A stretch of DNA of 64,000 bases from Juglans regia (taxonomy: Eukaryota > Streptophyta > Magnoliopsida > Fagales > Juglandaceae). Shown here piece by piece: positions 48,019 through 59,761 of this stretch. The notes beneath the pieces are model-generated. The model searched no databases. It was not told where the DNA came from and worked only from the letters and a program-made list of their open reading frames with translations. Numbering within the stretch: the stretch's first letter is position 1; each line of letters starts with the position of its first letter. The stretch covers positions 7,696,209-7,760,208 of the forward strand of contig NC_049911.1 in the NCBI RefSeq assembly GCF_001411555.2. The letters are read 5' to 3'. The translations under genes were made by a program, and so were the position numbers.

Positions 48019-49443
48019 TATAACACCTAGACCCAAAAATTGTATGGTTGGACTATGTATAATTTTTTTATTCACTTATTTGAGCTTGATATTTAGGTTA
48101 TATTTGTTTTTGGTTTTTATGGATCAGCAGTGATTTTTATTTTGAGCTTTTCGCCGTTTTGTTTAAACCTTGGATAAAACCAATCCGTTTATGAGCAGTT
48201 CTTCACACGCACGACTCTAGGACTCCCATGCACGTACGCTTCTCATCTCCTTAGCTTTAGGGTTCTGTATTTATTTATTTTTTTTTTTGGTTTTGTGTTG
48301 CCAATCACCCACGTATTCACCCGTTAACTTCAGTTCACGCACGTTTCCTTTCTTTTTTCACTGCAATCGTCCCCATATATAGATAGAACTCGTACGTGGA
48401 AGATGGAAGTGATCTCTAACCTAGACTAAAGTGTCGCTACACCATCCAGAACTCAAGCCGCCTCCCCATACAGAATTGACACAACCCGTACATGCACTAC
48501 ATCTCCACGGATCACAGCTCCACCTCACTGTGCGCCACCTCCACTTGACCCTCACTGGAGCTCTAGCTCCTCCGCCATACACCACAGTCATCATCATCAA
48601 CCTGTTTTTCCCTCAGCCTCCATGCATGAAGACCACCTCAACAGCCGTAGCCACAGCCCCTGTTTTGCATGCTTAAAAGCATAGCACTATTGTGTGCTCT
48701 CAGCCCGCTGCACAATGGACATCTAACGGCGTTGCCAGCCATGCATGCCGCAACTCCACCCGCTGACATCTTTGCCCAGCCACCAGAAAACCACTGCAAG
48801 TGCTACTCTGATCTACCACACCGAAGCATGGGAATTATTTCCCCCACTGTGAGTTAACCCAGCCACCCGACGGCACCAGCCCCTTCACTTCGCCGCCATT
48901 TACACAGAGAGTTCCGTAGGCCACCTCATGCCACCCAAGCCGCCCAGCTCCGTCGCAACTCCCCACGGTGAGCCTTCATCGCACGACTTGAATCTTCCTT
49001 GCAGCGAAGAAACAAAAAGAGGTGCATTGCCCTTTACGTAAGGTTAGGGAAGGTTTCAGAACAGGGATATTACAATTTTATTCCCTTGAGTTATAAGCCA
49101 AACTTTGCCAAAGCATATCTTTATATTTTTGGGTGTGAATTCACTGAATTTTACCTTGGGTCTTAAAGGTTTTTAGAAAATTTGTAATTATATTCTTTTA
49201 AATTGAATCTAGTTTTGCTTTATATAGATACAAAAATTGTATTTTTATAGAAATATTTTTTTATAGTATTTAAGGTTTTAGTCGAAGAATCTAAGTGGAT
49301 ATTTATGGGTTTGGAAAATGATTTTATTTTAGGAATTATGAGAATTTTAGGTTTTGAGGAATTACATTAGGTTGATTTTAGGTTTAAATATTGATATACG
49401 TGTTTGATTGAAAATTTATGGGAGTACGTGACTATTTTATAAG

Positions 49444-49503
49444 TGACGATTGATTTTTGTTCAGTACTGCTGAGGAGAAATTCTGTCAAGCTAGGAAGTG
49501 CAG
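49444..49503 (+). other. micro-exon-like module in A4
   Basis: Sixty nucleotides between TTTTATAAG|TGACGA and AAGTGCAG|GTAAGCGGG, equivalent to 12108-12166. The first base after the acceptor differs from the other copies. Confidence 0.45.
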
Positions 49504-49886
49504 GTAAGCGGGATTCCTATGCTAGATTTTGCATTAAAATAAAATGAGCTGAGGTTGATTTTTGGAAAATATACATATTTGGTTATGAGAATAAATTTGA
49601 ACTACCTCAGTTATTTGTTCTGCACTACACATGAGATTTTGTTTAAGAAGAAAATATTTTTTATCATGATTGGTGTAGACATGAACTTATTTTTGACATT
49701 CTATTTCTGAACTTTGAAAAAGAGAGCGAATATGAAATTTGTACATAAATTAAGTTGTGATATGATTTTGTTCTGTTCTGAAGATTTTGTTCAGTACTCT
49801 ATTTGGATAAGACGTGATTTCTGAAAACCTTTGGCATGACTCTTTGATTCTGAATTTGATTTTGTTTTCGCTCTGTTCAGTTACAG

Positions 49887-50058
49887 CCCTACCATGGGTG
49901 ATAGTAGTGGCATATGGCCCAACCACGGGTTACAATAGTGGATACAGCCCAACCACGGGTAATAATAGTGGATACGCCCCAACCACGGGTAATAATAGTG
50001 GATCGGCCCAACCACGAGTAATAATAATGGATACGGCCCTGCCACAGATTATAGTAGT
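49887..50058 (+). repeat. 29-30-bp tandem array in A4
   Basis: About six units of CCCAACCACGGGTAATAATA followed by GTGGATACGG, starting near 49887, 49918, 49948, 49978, 50007 and 50037. The CCNACCACGGG core matches the single CCCTACCACGGGGG block present in the other family A LTRs, so the array looks like a local amplification of it. Confidence 0.85.
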
Positions 50059-50762
50059 GGTCTCTGTTTTGAGTGCACACCTTGGTGACAAAGTGATTTA
50101 TGTTCTGCTTGGCTATCCGTAGATGCACAACCATACCACAGGGGTTATACATGGCTTCTGTTCTGATATGATGTTCCAATGATGATGATGATCATTTATG
50201 CTATGCCAAAGGATATTTTTAAAATTATTTCTAAATCTTCATTTTGATATTTTGATAACATGTTATGCTTCTGCATTCTGAAAATAAAAATGTTTTGTTC
50301 TGCATTCTGATATCTGTAAATGCTCATGTTTACACACTGGTATATGTTCTCTGCTTACTGAGTTGTTGATAACTTACCCCTTATCTCCAATTATTTTTCA
50401 GATAATTTTGATGGTTCAGCTAGAGATCAAGCGTAGGAAGTTTTAGCAATGTGTGATGATCGTAGTGGAATAAGTGTCTGAGGGTACAAGTGCTTATTTG
50501 AGAGTCGTAGTTAGTAAACTGATTTATTTTCGGTTATTTTGATTTTATGAGTTAAGGATATTTTTGAGTCTTTGGAGGGTTTTTAATTTATGTTATTGAG
50601 AATTTCTTTGTTGTCCCCATGAAGGAACATAAATATTTGGGTTGATTAAATGGATTAACATTTTATGAAGTTTTCTGGATTTTATAGTTGTGTTATTGAA
50701 GTTGATATTTAAGTATTAAGAGCAAACTCTCTGGACCTCTGGGAACGGGGCATTACATCAGC

Positions 50763-51800
50763 CATTTGGGATGAAACGTCAAGAAGTGTTGATCGAAAAC
50801 TCATGATGGGAGGCCTTGCCAAAGGGAAATCCCAACCTTCCTTGGACATGATGAAGAATTTTTGGTCCGAATTCTTGAGATGGGAATACCGGGACTCCTA
50901 TTGGATAACTCGATAACTAGTGTGCAAGTGAAAGATGCATTAATTGTCATCGTGCCTTCTTACGCCATGGATGTGGAAGAATCCACGGGTGGTCAAGTCT
51001 AGATTCTCAATTCTAGCAACTTCAAGAGGTTGCCTCGACACCACATAGTAAGACAAGAGGATTCTCCAAGCATTGGGTAAAAGCTGAGTAAGAGCATTGT
51101 GCAAATAGTCTACAACGTTAAGAAGGGGGAGGCAAGAGGGAAGCCTCTGCCCCCTCTAGGGCATGTCGATGTAGCATCAATTGGGATTGAATATACCATC
51201 AAGAGAGTTTGGAAGACTCTCCTCACTGAGTCAAGGATGCCAAACAATTCCATCATGGATTTCAACTCTGATTGGGAAGTCGTTGCTACCCACCGACTCC
51301 ACTCGAAGGTAACAAGTTGAGAGGACCATAGAACATGGGGCCCACCCGATGTTCAACACGAATGAGAAGTACAATGAGAAGCATTTCAGGGAGCCATCTA
51401 GGTGAAGAATTGTGAAAGCTTGAAAGGCAGAAAATGAGAGTAATAATCAAACATGGAGACAACTCGTAACAAGAAAAAGAAGTAAATGAATAAGAAAGGG
51501 AGTGACGGTTATGTGGAGATAGAATGTCTAAGAATGCAAAAGTTATAGGCAAGAATAGGTGCCATGTGTCAGAAGGAGAAGAGCACACCAAGCAATTCCC
51601 ATATTCTACATTGCATGCAGAGACGTGCTAGGCATGCTACCTAGTTTTGCCCTACATGACAAGGCAGTGAGTGAAGGCGTAGATACCACATAAAACAAAA
51701 AAAAGGACATGTGTATAGAGAAACATCTGTACAGGTTTGATTATCTTTGGTTTTTCTAAATTTTTGGTTCTTGTACTAATAGTGAAACTAAATTGAAAGG
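50763..51800. other. unrecognised segment after A4
   Basis: Continues 47186-48018. Forward reading across the former insertion site gives a short frame with TSAIWDETSRSVDRKLMMGG, then broken frames. A frame at 51099-51320 (RGKPLPPLGHVDVASIGIEY) and reverse frames at 51286-51591 have no domain I recognise. It is possibly a decayed retroelement internal region. No RNA gene is visible. Confidence 0.3.
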
Positions 51801-51810
51801 AGTGTTAATT

Positions 51811-52330
51811 GGAAGGAATAAATATTTGTAAACATATGGGTTTTAACAGTATTGATATTGAATGTGATTCGAATATTATAGTGAATTGGATAAGATTCCA
51901 TAAATGTCATTTATGGTATTTGTAGGATTTTTGGGAGAAGCTTAATGGCTTATTAGAGGGAGTAGATTATTCTATAAAACATTTGTATAGGGAAGGTAGT
52001 AAAGTGGCAGATGCGTTGGCTCGACAGGGTGCCATGGGGAGGAATAATTTGTTTACAAGTAGTTCTCAGCTTCCTAGAGTTATCAAAGGGTTGTATAGAT
52101 TGGATAAGATGGTATGGCTTATATTAGGCATGTTTAGATGGTTTTTTGGTTGGTCTTCGTATAGGTTTGTTTTATTTTATTAGTTGGTTTGATGCATGGG
52201 GATTTTAATGGATATGTTGTTGATCTCAAGTGTTTTTTGTTACCACGGTATTCATCCGTAAAAAATGAGAGTTTTTTAATGAACGGGGCTGCTATGTGGG
52301 TGGTTACTAGCTCTTCTAAAAAAAATCATG
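51811..52330 (+). pseudogene. RNase H and 3' end of an L1-type LINE
   Basis: The forward strand encodes the C-terminal RNase H-like domain of plant non-LTR elements. The clearest part is HLYREGSKVADALARQGAMG at about 51980-52040, preceded by broken frames resembling ESDSxxVVxWL and WYLWDFWEKLNGLL. It is followed by LPRVIKGLYRLDKM and a C-terminal Tyr-Ile-Arg segment. Downstream, TACCACGGTATTCATCCGTA at about 52240 is the kind of conserved 3' untranslated block such LINEs keep. Stops and frameshifts are numerous and the RT domain is absent, as expected for a 5'-truncated copy. No poly(A) tail or target duplication is obvious. Confidence 0.75.
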
Positions 52331-52401
52331 TTTAAAAAGAGTGAATTCTAAAGAAGGAAAATTCTCACTGGCACATGTTCGATTAGAATTTACGGGTTGA
52401 C

Positions 52402-52975
52402 TGTTGGGACAAATACACATTGTGGGCAAGGAAAGATCAGCTGGATATGAATAATGAGTAAACTTGAGTGCGCAGCTCGCAGCAAAGATAGTCACAAGGA
52501 ATCCACATGAGATGAGGCGAAGGATAAACTTAATGCATTGCACTGTATGATTTTATTGATATAATCCTGGAATCATACTCGATATGGATTCCTCCCTAAT
52601 CAAATTTAAGATTTGCAAAGATAAAAGCGGACGGTATACTCATGCTAGGATGGCACTATTAACAGTAAAATCATGCGCTGGAAGGAATGTTATTGTATCA
52701 AGTCCCCAGAATCGAGCCCTCGAAAGAATTATACCATACTGAGCTTCATAATCTCTATAAATGGGTCACTAGGTACATTCCAGGCATCTCTCTCCCTTTG
52801 ATCTTTGTTATCAATAAGATGGATTATCTTTCTAATTTAAACGTCGGAGGTATGCCCCACTAGATTCCCCTAGACTTTATTTTTGTTGTTGGTCCTTGAG
52901 CACGAGGAACGAGGCATTGCTGGAAATTACATCAGTGGTGAACACTCGGACCCACATGAAAAATCTAGTTTCATG
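52402..52975 (+). mobile_element. Tat-type LTR-like fragment
   Basis: Related block by block to 22595-23406, including CACAAGGAATCCACATGAGATGAGG, TAATCCTGGAATCATACTCG, CTCTATAAATGGG and GATTATCTTTCTAA. It probably starts at TGTTGGGACAAA and ends near ACATCA at 52975. What follows differs from the other copy, so its internal region was either different or is lost. Confidence 0.5.
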
Positions 52976-53530
52976 CAGTGGATCCTTTTTTCTTAATTTT
53001 TAATAGACGGGACTTATACCGTTAAAATTGTATATAATATTATTTTAAAAAAAGTTAATAAATTAAAATATCATTTGTCATAATTAGTGTTATTCACAAA
53101 TTGGTATATAAATATATACATATACATATTTATATTTTTTATTATTTTTTACAACCTATAGTTTTATATAATTTTAATTAAAGAAAATTAATTCGAAATA
53201 TAAAAAAATTAAAGTACGTGACTTAAAAGTAATTAAAATATTAAAAAGAAACATTTAATATATATGTATAACATTGTTGAATTATTAATACTGAAGTAAA
53301 AAACCTGAAAAAATAACCGACACAAAATATATTAATTACTTTGAATAATCAATCACAAATATATTCTTTATAAATAACAAATAAATTTAAAAACTACGTT
53401 CTTATGTTTTTGCCTATTAAATTTTATTTATTTTTTATTAAATAATTTTTTTCTCCTTGTTTATAAATTTAAATAAATATATTCTTGAACCATTTAATTT
53501 TATATTCATCCTTATCCCCAAGTATATATA
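52976..53530. other. AT-rich spacer before the Helitron
   Basis: Very AT-rich with runs of A and T and TATATA tracts. No open frame, RNA gene or repeat boundary is recognisable. It ends CCCCAAGTATATATA, the last A being the expected A of a Helitron AT target. Confidence 0.4.
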
Positions 53531-53552
53531 TCTCTTTATATATATAAAGAGG
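53531..53552 (+). other. Helitron 5' terminus
   Basis: TC follows A at 53530. The next bases form a perfect inverted repeat with a TATATATA centre ending AAAGAGG, followed by an AT-rich stretch and then CCGTTAAATCCATTGGGCCA. The start could alternatively be the TC at 53533, but that one is preceded by C rather than A. Confidence 0.6.
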
Positions 53553-53889
53553 CTATCAAACAAAAATTTCTTATTTTAATGAAACTAAGTAATTTTAATT
53601 ATTTTCCGTTAAATCCATTGGGCCATCAGACTTCACTTGTCCCATTTGGTTGCTATAAAAGAATATTTATGAGAGGAAAATAACGCTTCTAGCACCAAAC
53701 GCCTCTTCGTATTCATCGCTCTCACTTCGTCTTCCACATGAGAGTTCCTGAAAATAGCAGGGCAGAATGTATTCAAACAGAGGAAGGAAGCTACAAACAT
53801 AAAATTCAACAGAAGGTGCATGAAGGATGGTTTCACCATTCAAGAAATTAACCTTCCTTCGATTGGCTCCAAGAGATCTAGACCTTTTT

Positions 53890-56073
53890 TGTAACATCCC
53901 GTATTTTAGTGTATTTTTACTGAAGAATTATTTTTATTTATTCAAAACATTATTCTCTTGTTTTAAAATTATTAGATTTTTAATTGGGTTATTTTTATGA
54001 TTTTTAGTTTACGAAAATTATTTTTGAAGTGCTTTCTTTAAATTAATTATTGTTATGTGTTTAAATTTATTCTCGAATTAAATTAACTTATTATTGGGTT
54101 TAATTATTTATTTTCATGTTAATCACTGCGTTTGAAATATTTTATTTCACTAGCTGTTTTAAAATCGTTTCCATTAGATCATTTTTGTGACCCAAAATGT
54201 GAAGACTGGACCTCATTTCTTTCCCTCTATTTTCTCTTTCCTCTCTTTTTCTTTCTTCTTTTCTTTTCTTTTTCTTCTTTTCTTTCTTCTTCCCTTGGCT
54301 TCCCGCGCAACACATCCCCTCCCTCTCTCTCCGTCCGATCCTTCTCTCCCCTAGCCCGCCGCCGTGCGCCGGCGGTGGTCGACACCACCCGGCTCCCCAG
54401 CTCCCCCAGCCACCGGCGACGCCACCCCTCCATTTCCAGCCCCTCTCGCGCCGCCGTTAGACACCACGAGTCTCTCCAAGTCGCGTCACTCTTTCCACCG
54501 CTGCGCCGCCGTCGCACCACCATTGGCCACCATCTTCTCACAACTTCATCCTCGACCTCTTGGCAACCCATTGGAACCAACCCCACTTCCGATCCGTCAC
54601 CGGTGAAGCACATTCATCAACATTTTTGATTTGGGTATTTTGGTCTTCTGCAGCCACCCACGGCCAACCTTCACCACCACTAGCTTCACCTACCTCCCTA
54701 GGCCCTACCCTATCAATTTTGGATCTTCGTTTGCCTCCGTTGAAAAGTGGGTATCTGTGACCCACGACCATAGTGTATTTTACACTGTTCTGCAGCTGTT
54801 TTTCCACTTCTCGCAGTTTCGTGATCATTCAGAAATTGCTATATAGCGCTGTAAGTATTTTTCAAAGAATTCTTATGAATTTAATGTATTTTTGCACTAA
54901 CACATTACGTTGTATTTGAACTGTTGATTGGTTTTGCCAGACTGAGTCCGAGGAGTACGAGGGTCGGATGGTTTGGTGAATAGAGTTGTTTGGTTGGATT
55001 TGATTGGGTTGGTTATTAATGGTTGTTGATTAGTGTCGGTACATGTACATTTCATGATTTCATGCATGATCATGTTTGTAAAGGAAACTGGGTTTTCGTG
55101 TATTGCATTCATGTTCATGTGTTTATGAAAACTGGGTTTTCATGTGAGAATGGAATTTGGGTGCGTGTGTATCACGACCCTAAGCCGAGATGGGGCATTA
55201 TCTTTGTGGAGCTCCTCTGGTCACTCGGGAGCGTAATATACTGAGTGACGTCCCCTAGATTGTCGCCGAGCGACAATGGGATCGGACGAGAGAGTCGTGC
55301 CGACTCCGTAGTCCTTCTGCTGGCGGGGACTAGAGGATGTCTGGCCACGTACGCACTGGGTGCGGAACTGGGCATTGCTCGTTGCATAGTGGGTGCTTGG
55401 CCACGAACGCGCTGGGCACGGAACTGAGTATCGCTACGAAGCTAGGATGTGCGGATGGTCCCTAGGGGAGGCCATGGTGCATATGGTAATAATGGATAAA
55501 TGAACTATTTTCTGGGAAAATAGTGTGTGTTGGATTTTGTGTAAATCATTTTCTGGGAAAATGTTTTACGGATATTTTGGGCCAAATGGGATTTTGGCGT
55601 GTGTTGGAAAATTATCATTTTCGGGAAAAATGATGTTTTGTGGAAAATGCATATTTCATCATATGCATGCATGTTGGTTGCATTAATGCATTTTTATTCC
55701 TGAGGATTATTTGGGTTATACTGACCTACGGTACCATTTTGTGGTAACGTAGATTTTGATACAGATGTAGATGAGGGTGAGCCTGACGAGTCGGCGCTGC
55801 CCGAGGAGTGATCTGGGATCACTTGCTTAGATATTTTATTTTACTGTATTGTAGTTTAATTTTGGATGACTGTATAACTACTTTTAAACCTCTGCTGATA
55901 TTTAAATTGTATTTAAATTGTGGTACTTAGTAGACTTAATTATCTGCTGCATTGTTATTGTACACTGTCACATGTACACACAATTGGTACTTTCATTGGG
56001 ATGCGTGACCGTGTTGTCATCATCCCAGCATCTCGATTCCTGTGTTTCCTTACATGGGGGTCGGGGGCGCCAA
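53890..56073 (+). mobile_element. C3, solo LTR of family C
   Basis: Starts TGTAACATCCCGTATTTTAG and ends GTCGGGGGCGCCA(A), a forward copy of the LTR at 1117-3200. The site is flanked by TTTTT on both sides (53885-53889 and 56074-56078), consistent with a 5-bp duplication. If the LTR stops at the canonical CA (56072) the right copy is ATTTT. Order: pyrimidine-rich then GC-rich leader (54230-54620), AT-rich part, the CACGACCCTAAGCCGAGATG module at about 55172, and the end. The open frames at 54132-54629 (+) and 54227-54613 (-) fall in the leader and are not genes I recognise. The insertion splits an open frame of the Helitron. Confidence 0.8.
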
Positions 56074-56231
56074 TTTTTGGTGGAACAAAGAAACCTGCAG
56101 ATATACTTAGGTGCTTGGAGAATGGTTTCAGTACCGTTCCACATATTTTCCTGATTTGGCTTGAATGTTGTTCTCTTTACTTTTCCAAGTGATGTTTATC
56201 GTTTCATTAGCTTTTTGTATGTGCCTTTTGT

Positions 56232-56360
56232 ATGCCAACCCCTAAAATCTCCCTCGGAGTGTTCAAATCCCTCCTTCAGTGTTGCTCCAAAGGCCTCTCG
56301 CGCCTCCATTCCTCCACTACTACTGCTAACCATAAGGTTAAATCTGCTTCGAAAGGTTAA
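56232..56360 (+). CDS. short unrecognised open frame inside the Helitron
   Basis: A 42-codon frame starting MPTPKISLGVFKSLLQ and continuing CCSKGLSRLHSSTTTAN before a stop. Its Ser/Arg-rich, Lys-bearing start looks like the N-terminus of a nuclear-encoded plant protein, possibly a captured first exon. I do not recognise the family and no donor is obvious at its end. It may be chance. Confidence 0.2.
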   Translation: MPTPKISLGVFKSLLQCCSKGLSRLHSSTTTANHKVKSASKG

Positions 56361-57218
56361 ATCTGCCCAATATTTCTCATTTTTTTTTTATTTTTTAGAT
56401 TTTTTGTGGTTTCGAAGTTATATTTTCTTGTATTAAGATTATTATTATTTTTTATGTTTTTAAATGGATTCTTTGATCCATGGTTTGCTCTCGAAGTACA
56501 CTGGCAACAAATTCTATATGGAAGATTTTGTCTTTATCATAAACAAGATTTGACCTTTCGGATTAGTACTTGTTTTTCAACTTTTTTTTTTCTTTTTTCG
56601 TTTCAGATTAGTACTTTAGTTTTAATGTAGATTGAGAGTGGAATTTACTAATAGATATATTTATTGATTTGTTGGAGTCAATGTTGTTTTGTATATGCAA
56701 TTGTGATATACTCTCTGTTTGGCATGAATCATAAGGTATTTTCCAGTTGCCAAGATTACTTTTTTCAACATAATATGCAAATACGTTCATGATTTTCATT
56801 CCCTTTTATTGGTCATATTTCAAATCATTTTTATTTATTTATGTTGGTTTCATTTTTTTTCCCGTTCCAGTACAGAATTTTAGGGGTTTATATAACCACA
56901 GGGTTCTGCTTTTTTACGGTTTAGTTCATGAGTGCCCGGGAATGAAATTGATTTTTTGCCCGAGAATTGTTGGCCCATGAGGATGGCTATTGGGAAGTTA
57001 GTTATTTATTTGGCTGAAATCTTTCATATTTTAGAGCTCTGAGCGTTTTGGTTTAGTGCTTGGAGCATTCTATCTGTTTTCGATTGAGCTCTGAGCTCTT
57101 ATACACGCTTCAGGACAACAATTATAAGCTATTTCTTTCTCTATTGTTTGTTTTCAGTTGCACTTTGCAAATGGAAGCTTAACATAATAAGTTTTTCATC
57201 TTGTTCATACTTTGCCAG

Positions 57219-57485
57219 GAGAAGCTTCTAAAGGGAATGAAGAGGACAAGGCACTTATGGGGTTGCTTGATGAGTCGAAAGGTATTATTGTTGAGTTGGA
57301 TTTATTTCTTGCCAAAAAAATGAACTACTGAGTCCTATGCATGTTACATGCTGTCATATTGCCCCCTGTTTCTGCTCTGATGTAAAGAATTGTTAGTTTT
57401 CATTATTGTAGATCAGGTGGCATCAGAAAGTAGCATACATCTGTCACCCCAATGGCTTTATGCCAAACCAACTGAGCCTAAGATG
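57219..57485 (+). pseudogene. captured fragment of a GYF-domain protein gene (two exons)
   Basis: Two exons join in frame. Exon one, 57219-57281, follows TTTGCCAG and ends at AAAG|GTATTA; it encodes GEASKGNEEDKALMGLLDESK. Exon two, 57412-57485, follows ATTGTAG and ends ATG|GTATAA; it encodes DQVASESSIHLSPQWLYAKP and a short tail. ESSIPLSPQWLYAKP is the conserved N-terminal stretch of plant GYF-domain proteins of the EXA1 (essential for potexvirus accumulation 1) type, which bind proline-rich partners and act in translational control. The GYF domain itself and everything downstream are missing. The splice signals and frame are intact, so the capture was of genomic DNA and is not very old. No promoter or start codon is visible. 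Confidence 0.7.
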
Positions 57486-57893
57486 GTATAATTTTGTTTC
57501 TTTTTGCTTTTCTTTTGGCAACAAAGTGACATAGATGTGCAAACGTTATCTTATTTGGTGTCCATATTGGAGGTTCTGAAATATATCTATTGTATCAAAA
57601 GTTTTTTTTTTAGTTTTTGGAGCCCAGTTGGTATCTTGACTACAAACTTGTTACTATCTAAATGCAACTTCTATTTTGTCATTAAAAAAAGGTTCTTTGA
57701 AGTTGCTTGTTAGTCGTTGTCATAACTAAGTTGTTGGTAATCTCTTTCAGTGTCTTCTAGGGAGTATACAAGAGAGAACACCTAATTACAATTTAGGAGT
57801 TAGAAAAGTAAATAAGAAAATCATGAAAATTAACCCCACCCAAAAAAAAAAAAAGACCAAAACAAAGGTGTATTTTAAGAGAGAAGAAGAAGA

Positions 57894-58178
57894 TGTGATT
57901 GCAACAAGGGTGGTTTTATTTACTTGTTAGCTCCAACTCCTGAATTGTGGACTCTGGTTCTAAGTCACAGGACCCAGATTCTCTATATTGCTTATATTAG
58001 CCTTGTCATCATGTACTTGGAAATAGTTCCTGGTTGTTTGGTTCTGGAATCTGGGACTGGAAGTGGATCTTTAACTACGTCACTTGCAGGGGCCATTACT
58101 CCTACAAGCCATGTCTACACATTTGATTTTCATGAACAAAGGGCTGCCTTGGCAAGCTATAATAAAGGAATATTGTGA
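57894..58178 (+). pseudogene. TRM61: captured fragment of tRNA (adenine-58-N1) methyltransferase catalytic subunit
   Basis: One continuous frame reads NKGGFIYLLAPTPELWTL, HRTQILYIAYISLVIMYLEI and VPGCLVLESGTGSGSLTTSL, then SHVYTFDFHEQRAALAS. This is the N-terminal part and SAM-binding motif I (ESGTGSGS) of TRM61/GCD14, the catalytic subunit that with TRM6 makes m1A58 in tRNA. The similarity stops after HEQRAALAS and the frame soon ends with a stop at 58176-58178. The remaining half of the methyltransferase fold and its catalytic residues are absent. The piece starts about 57894 without a clear acceptor. It lies 0.4 kb after the GYF fragment, in the same orientation. Confidence 0.85.
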
Positions 58179-59719
58179 CTTGATTCTCACTAATTGGTTG
58201 GTAATGGTGATTATATTTTCAAGTTTTTAAAGCTATTGATTGTAACTTGAGATTTGTGTTTGTTTCTCTCAAAAGTGTTGGTGAGGTATTATAGTAGACT
58301 TGTAGATGTGCTGGTCAATTAAAAGAAAAACAACATTTGAAGATGCAAAAAGAAAGTCCAGCAAAAAAGGTATTTCAAAATATGTGTCGTTGTCCATCTA
58401 TGTTTTGTATGTTTATAGTATATATATAGTCTATCTATGCATTATACATGTTTGTTCATATTTCTAAAAAAAAAAATGTATCATAAATAATTAGAAAATT
58501 AGGCTGAATTGAGATAGTGTCCTCCCTTTTTGAAGCTCCAATCAGCCTGGTCTAAACGAGCTTAGTTTGTGTAACACCCCGTTCCCGAAAAGACATTTTA
58601 GAATTTTCGAGGAGCCAGTGTGCTACTACTAAACTTAAATATAAAAAGCTTTTCCTTTTTAACAACGCGCCAGATACGAAAGAATTCCATAAAATAACAA
58701 ACTTCAATAAATACTGAAAATTTAAAATAAAGTCTGCGGAAGCATTTATTAAAAAAAAATACAGAAGTCTTATGTGTTTATCAAAATAATTTATTTAAAC
58801 CATAAAAATAATCATAGCAAAATCTGTCTAGGCCTCAGCCTTGCCTCCCGGAGTCAAGTCCTGTCCTGCAGCCTCATCTTCATAAATGTCATCACCTGGG
58901 GGGTTTAAAAGCATGAAAACAAACTAAAATGAGTCGAATACTCAATAAGCAACACATCATACAGTAAACATAATAAACATAAGGTGTCTTGAAAAGCGTG
59001 CATATTCATAAATACATGCATAAATAACATGAGCATGAACATTAACTTATCTTTCACTTATCATAGGCCGTTACCCACTGTTGACCCCCGTGAGTTAGGG
59101 TTAGCGAATCTAAAAAGATTCCGATTCCGTCCGTGGCCGCGGGTTGTGGAATCCATACATAAGGAAAACAATACTGGGTGCACTACCAGCATGCACGACG
59201 TGGCAATGCAATATGCACATAACATAGGTACCGTTTTCATATCATAACATAGGCCGTTACATATTTTATCAAATCATACTTGCATACTTGTCATTTCATA
59301 GATTTCAAAAGAAATCACATACATATCATATCATATCATAGATTTCAAAAGAAATCACATACATACTTGTCATATCGTATCATAGATTTCAAACGAAATC
59401 GCATTCTTTCATAAATGTCGTGATACATGTTTCATCGCATAAAATCATGATTTTTCATAAATATTTTACGAAATAACTCTCTCATAAAATCATGCATTTC
59501 TTAAATAATTTTATGAATAATCTTTCACATAAAATCATGCATTTTATAAATAATTTTATGAATAATCTTTCACATAAAATCATGACTTTTTCATAATTTT
59601 ATCATGTTTTGGATACGTAAAAAGGGATTTCCAATAAAGGGCATACATGCATAATATCTTTTATAAAAAGACAAACAGCTCACTGTACATACGCGTAAGG
59701 ATATGATCATGCTACTTAC

Positions 59720-59761
59720 CTTGCAATGCTAATCCACTATTTTCGGCACGAAATCGGTCGC
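59720..59761 (-). other. micro-exon-like module in the family E LTR
   Basis: Reverse strand: TTTTTATAG|GCGACC opens and ATTGCAAG|GTAAGTAG closes a 42-nt segment. Its position after the GC-rich leader and its boundary motifs match those in the family A LTRs, although the middle differs. Confidence 0.45.

Larger units (their letters stand above)
48019..50757 (+). mobile_element. A4, solo LTR (family A), duplication TCAGC
   Basis: Flanked by a perfect 5-bp duplication TCAGC at 48014-48018 and 50758-50762. It begins TATAACACC (the usual TG has become TA) and ends GGGGCATTACA. It is 2739 bp, almost the same length as the LTR at 10688-13417, with the same order of landmarks. These are a C-rich leader (48420-49000) with donor-like CACG|GTGAGC near 48970, the micro-exon module at 49444-49503, a CACAACCATACCACAGGGGTT block at about 50127, and the end. 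An amplified tandem array lies at 49887-50058. Leader open frames (48431-48676, 48669-48857) are not recognisable genes. Confidence 0.9.

Noticed and set aside
53533..53552. Alternative Helitron start at the second TC
   Set aside because: It is preceded by C, whereas Helitrons insert after A; 53531 fits the A|TC rule.
54132..54629. Open frames of 165 (+) and 128 (-) codons
   Set aside because: They fall in the CT/GC-rich leader of the family C solo LTR; both strands are open because of composition.
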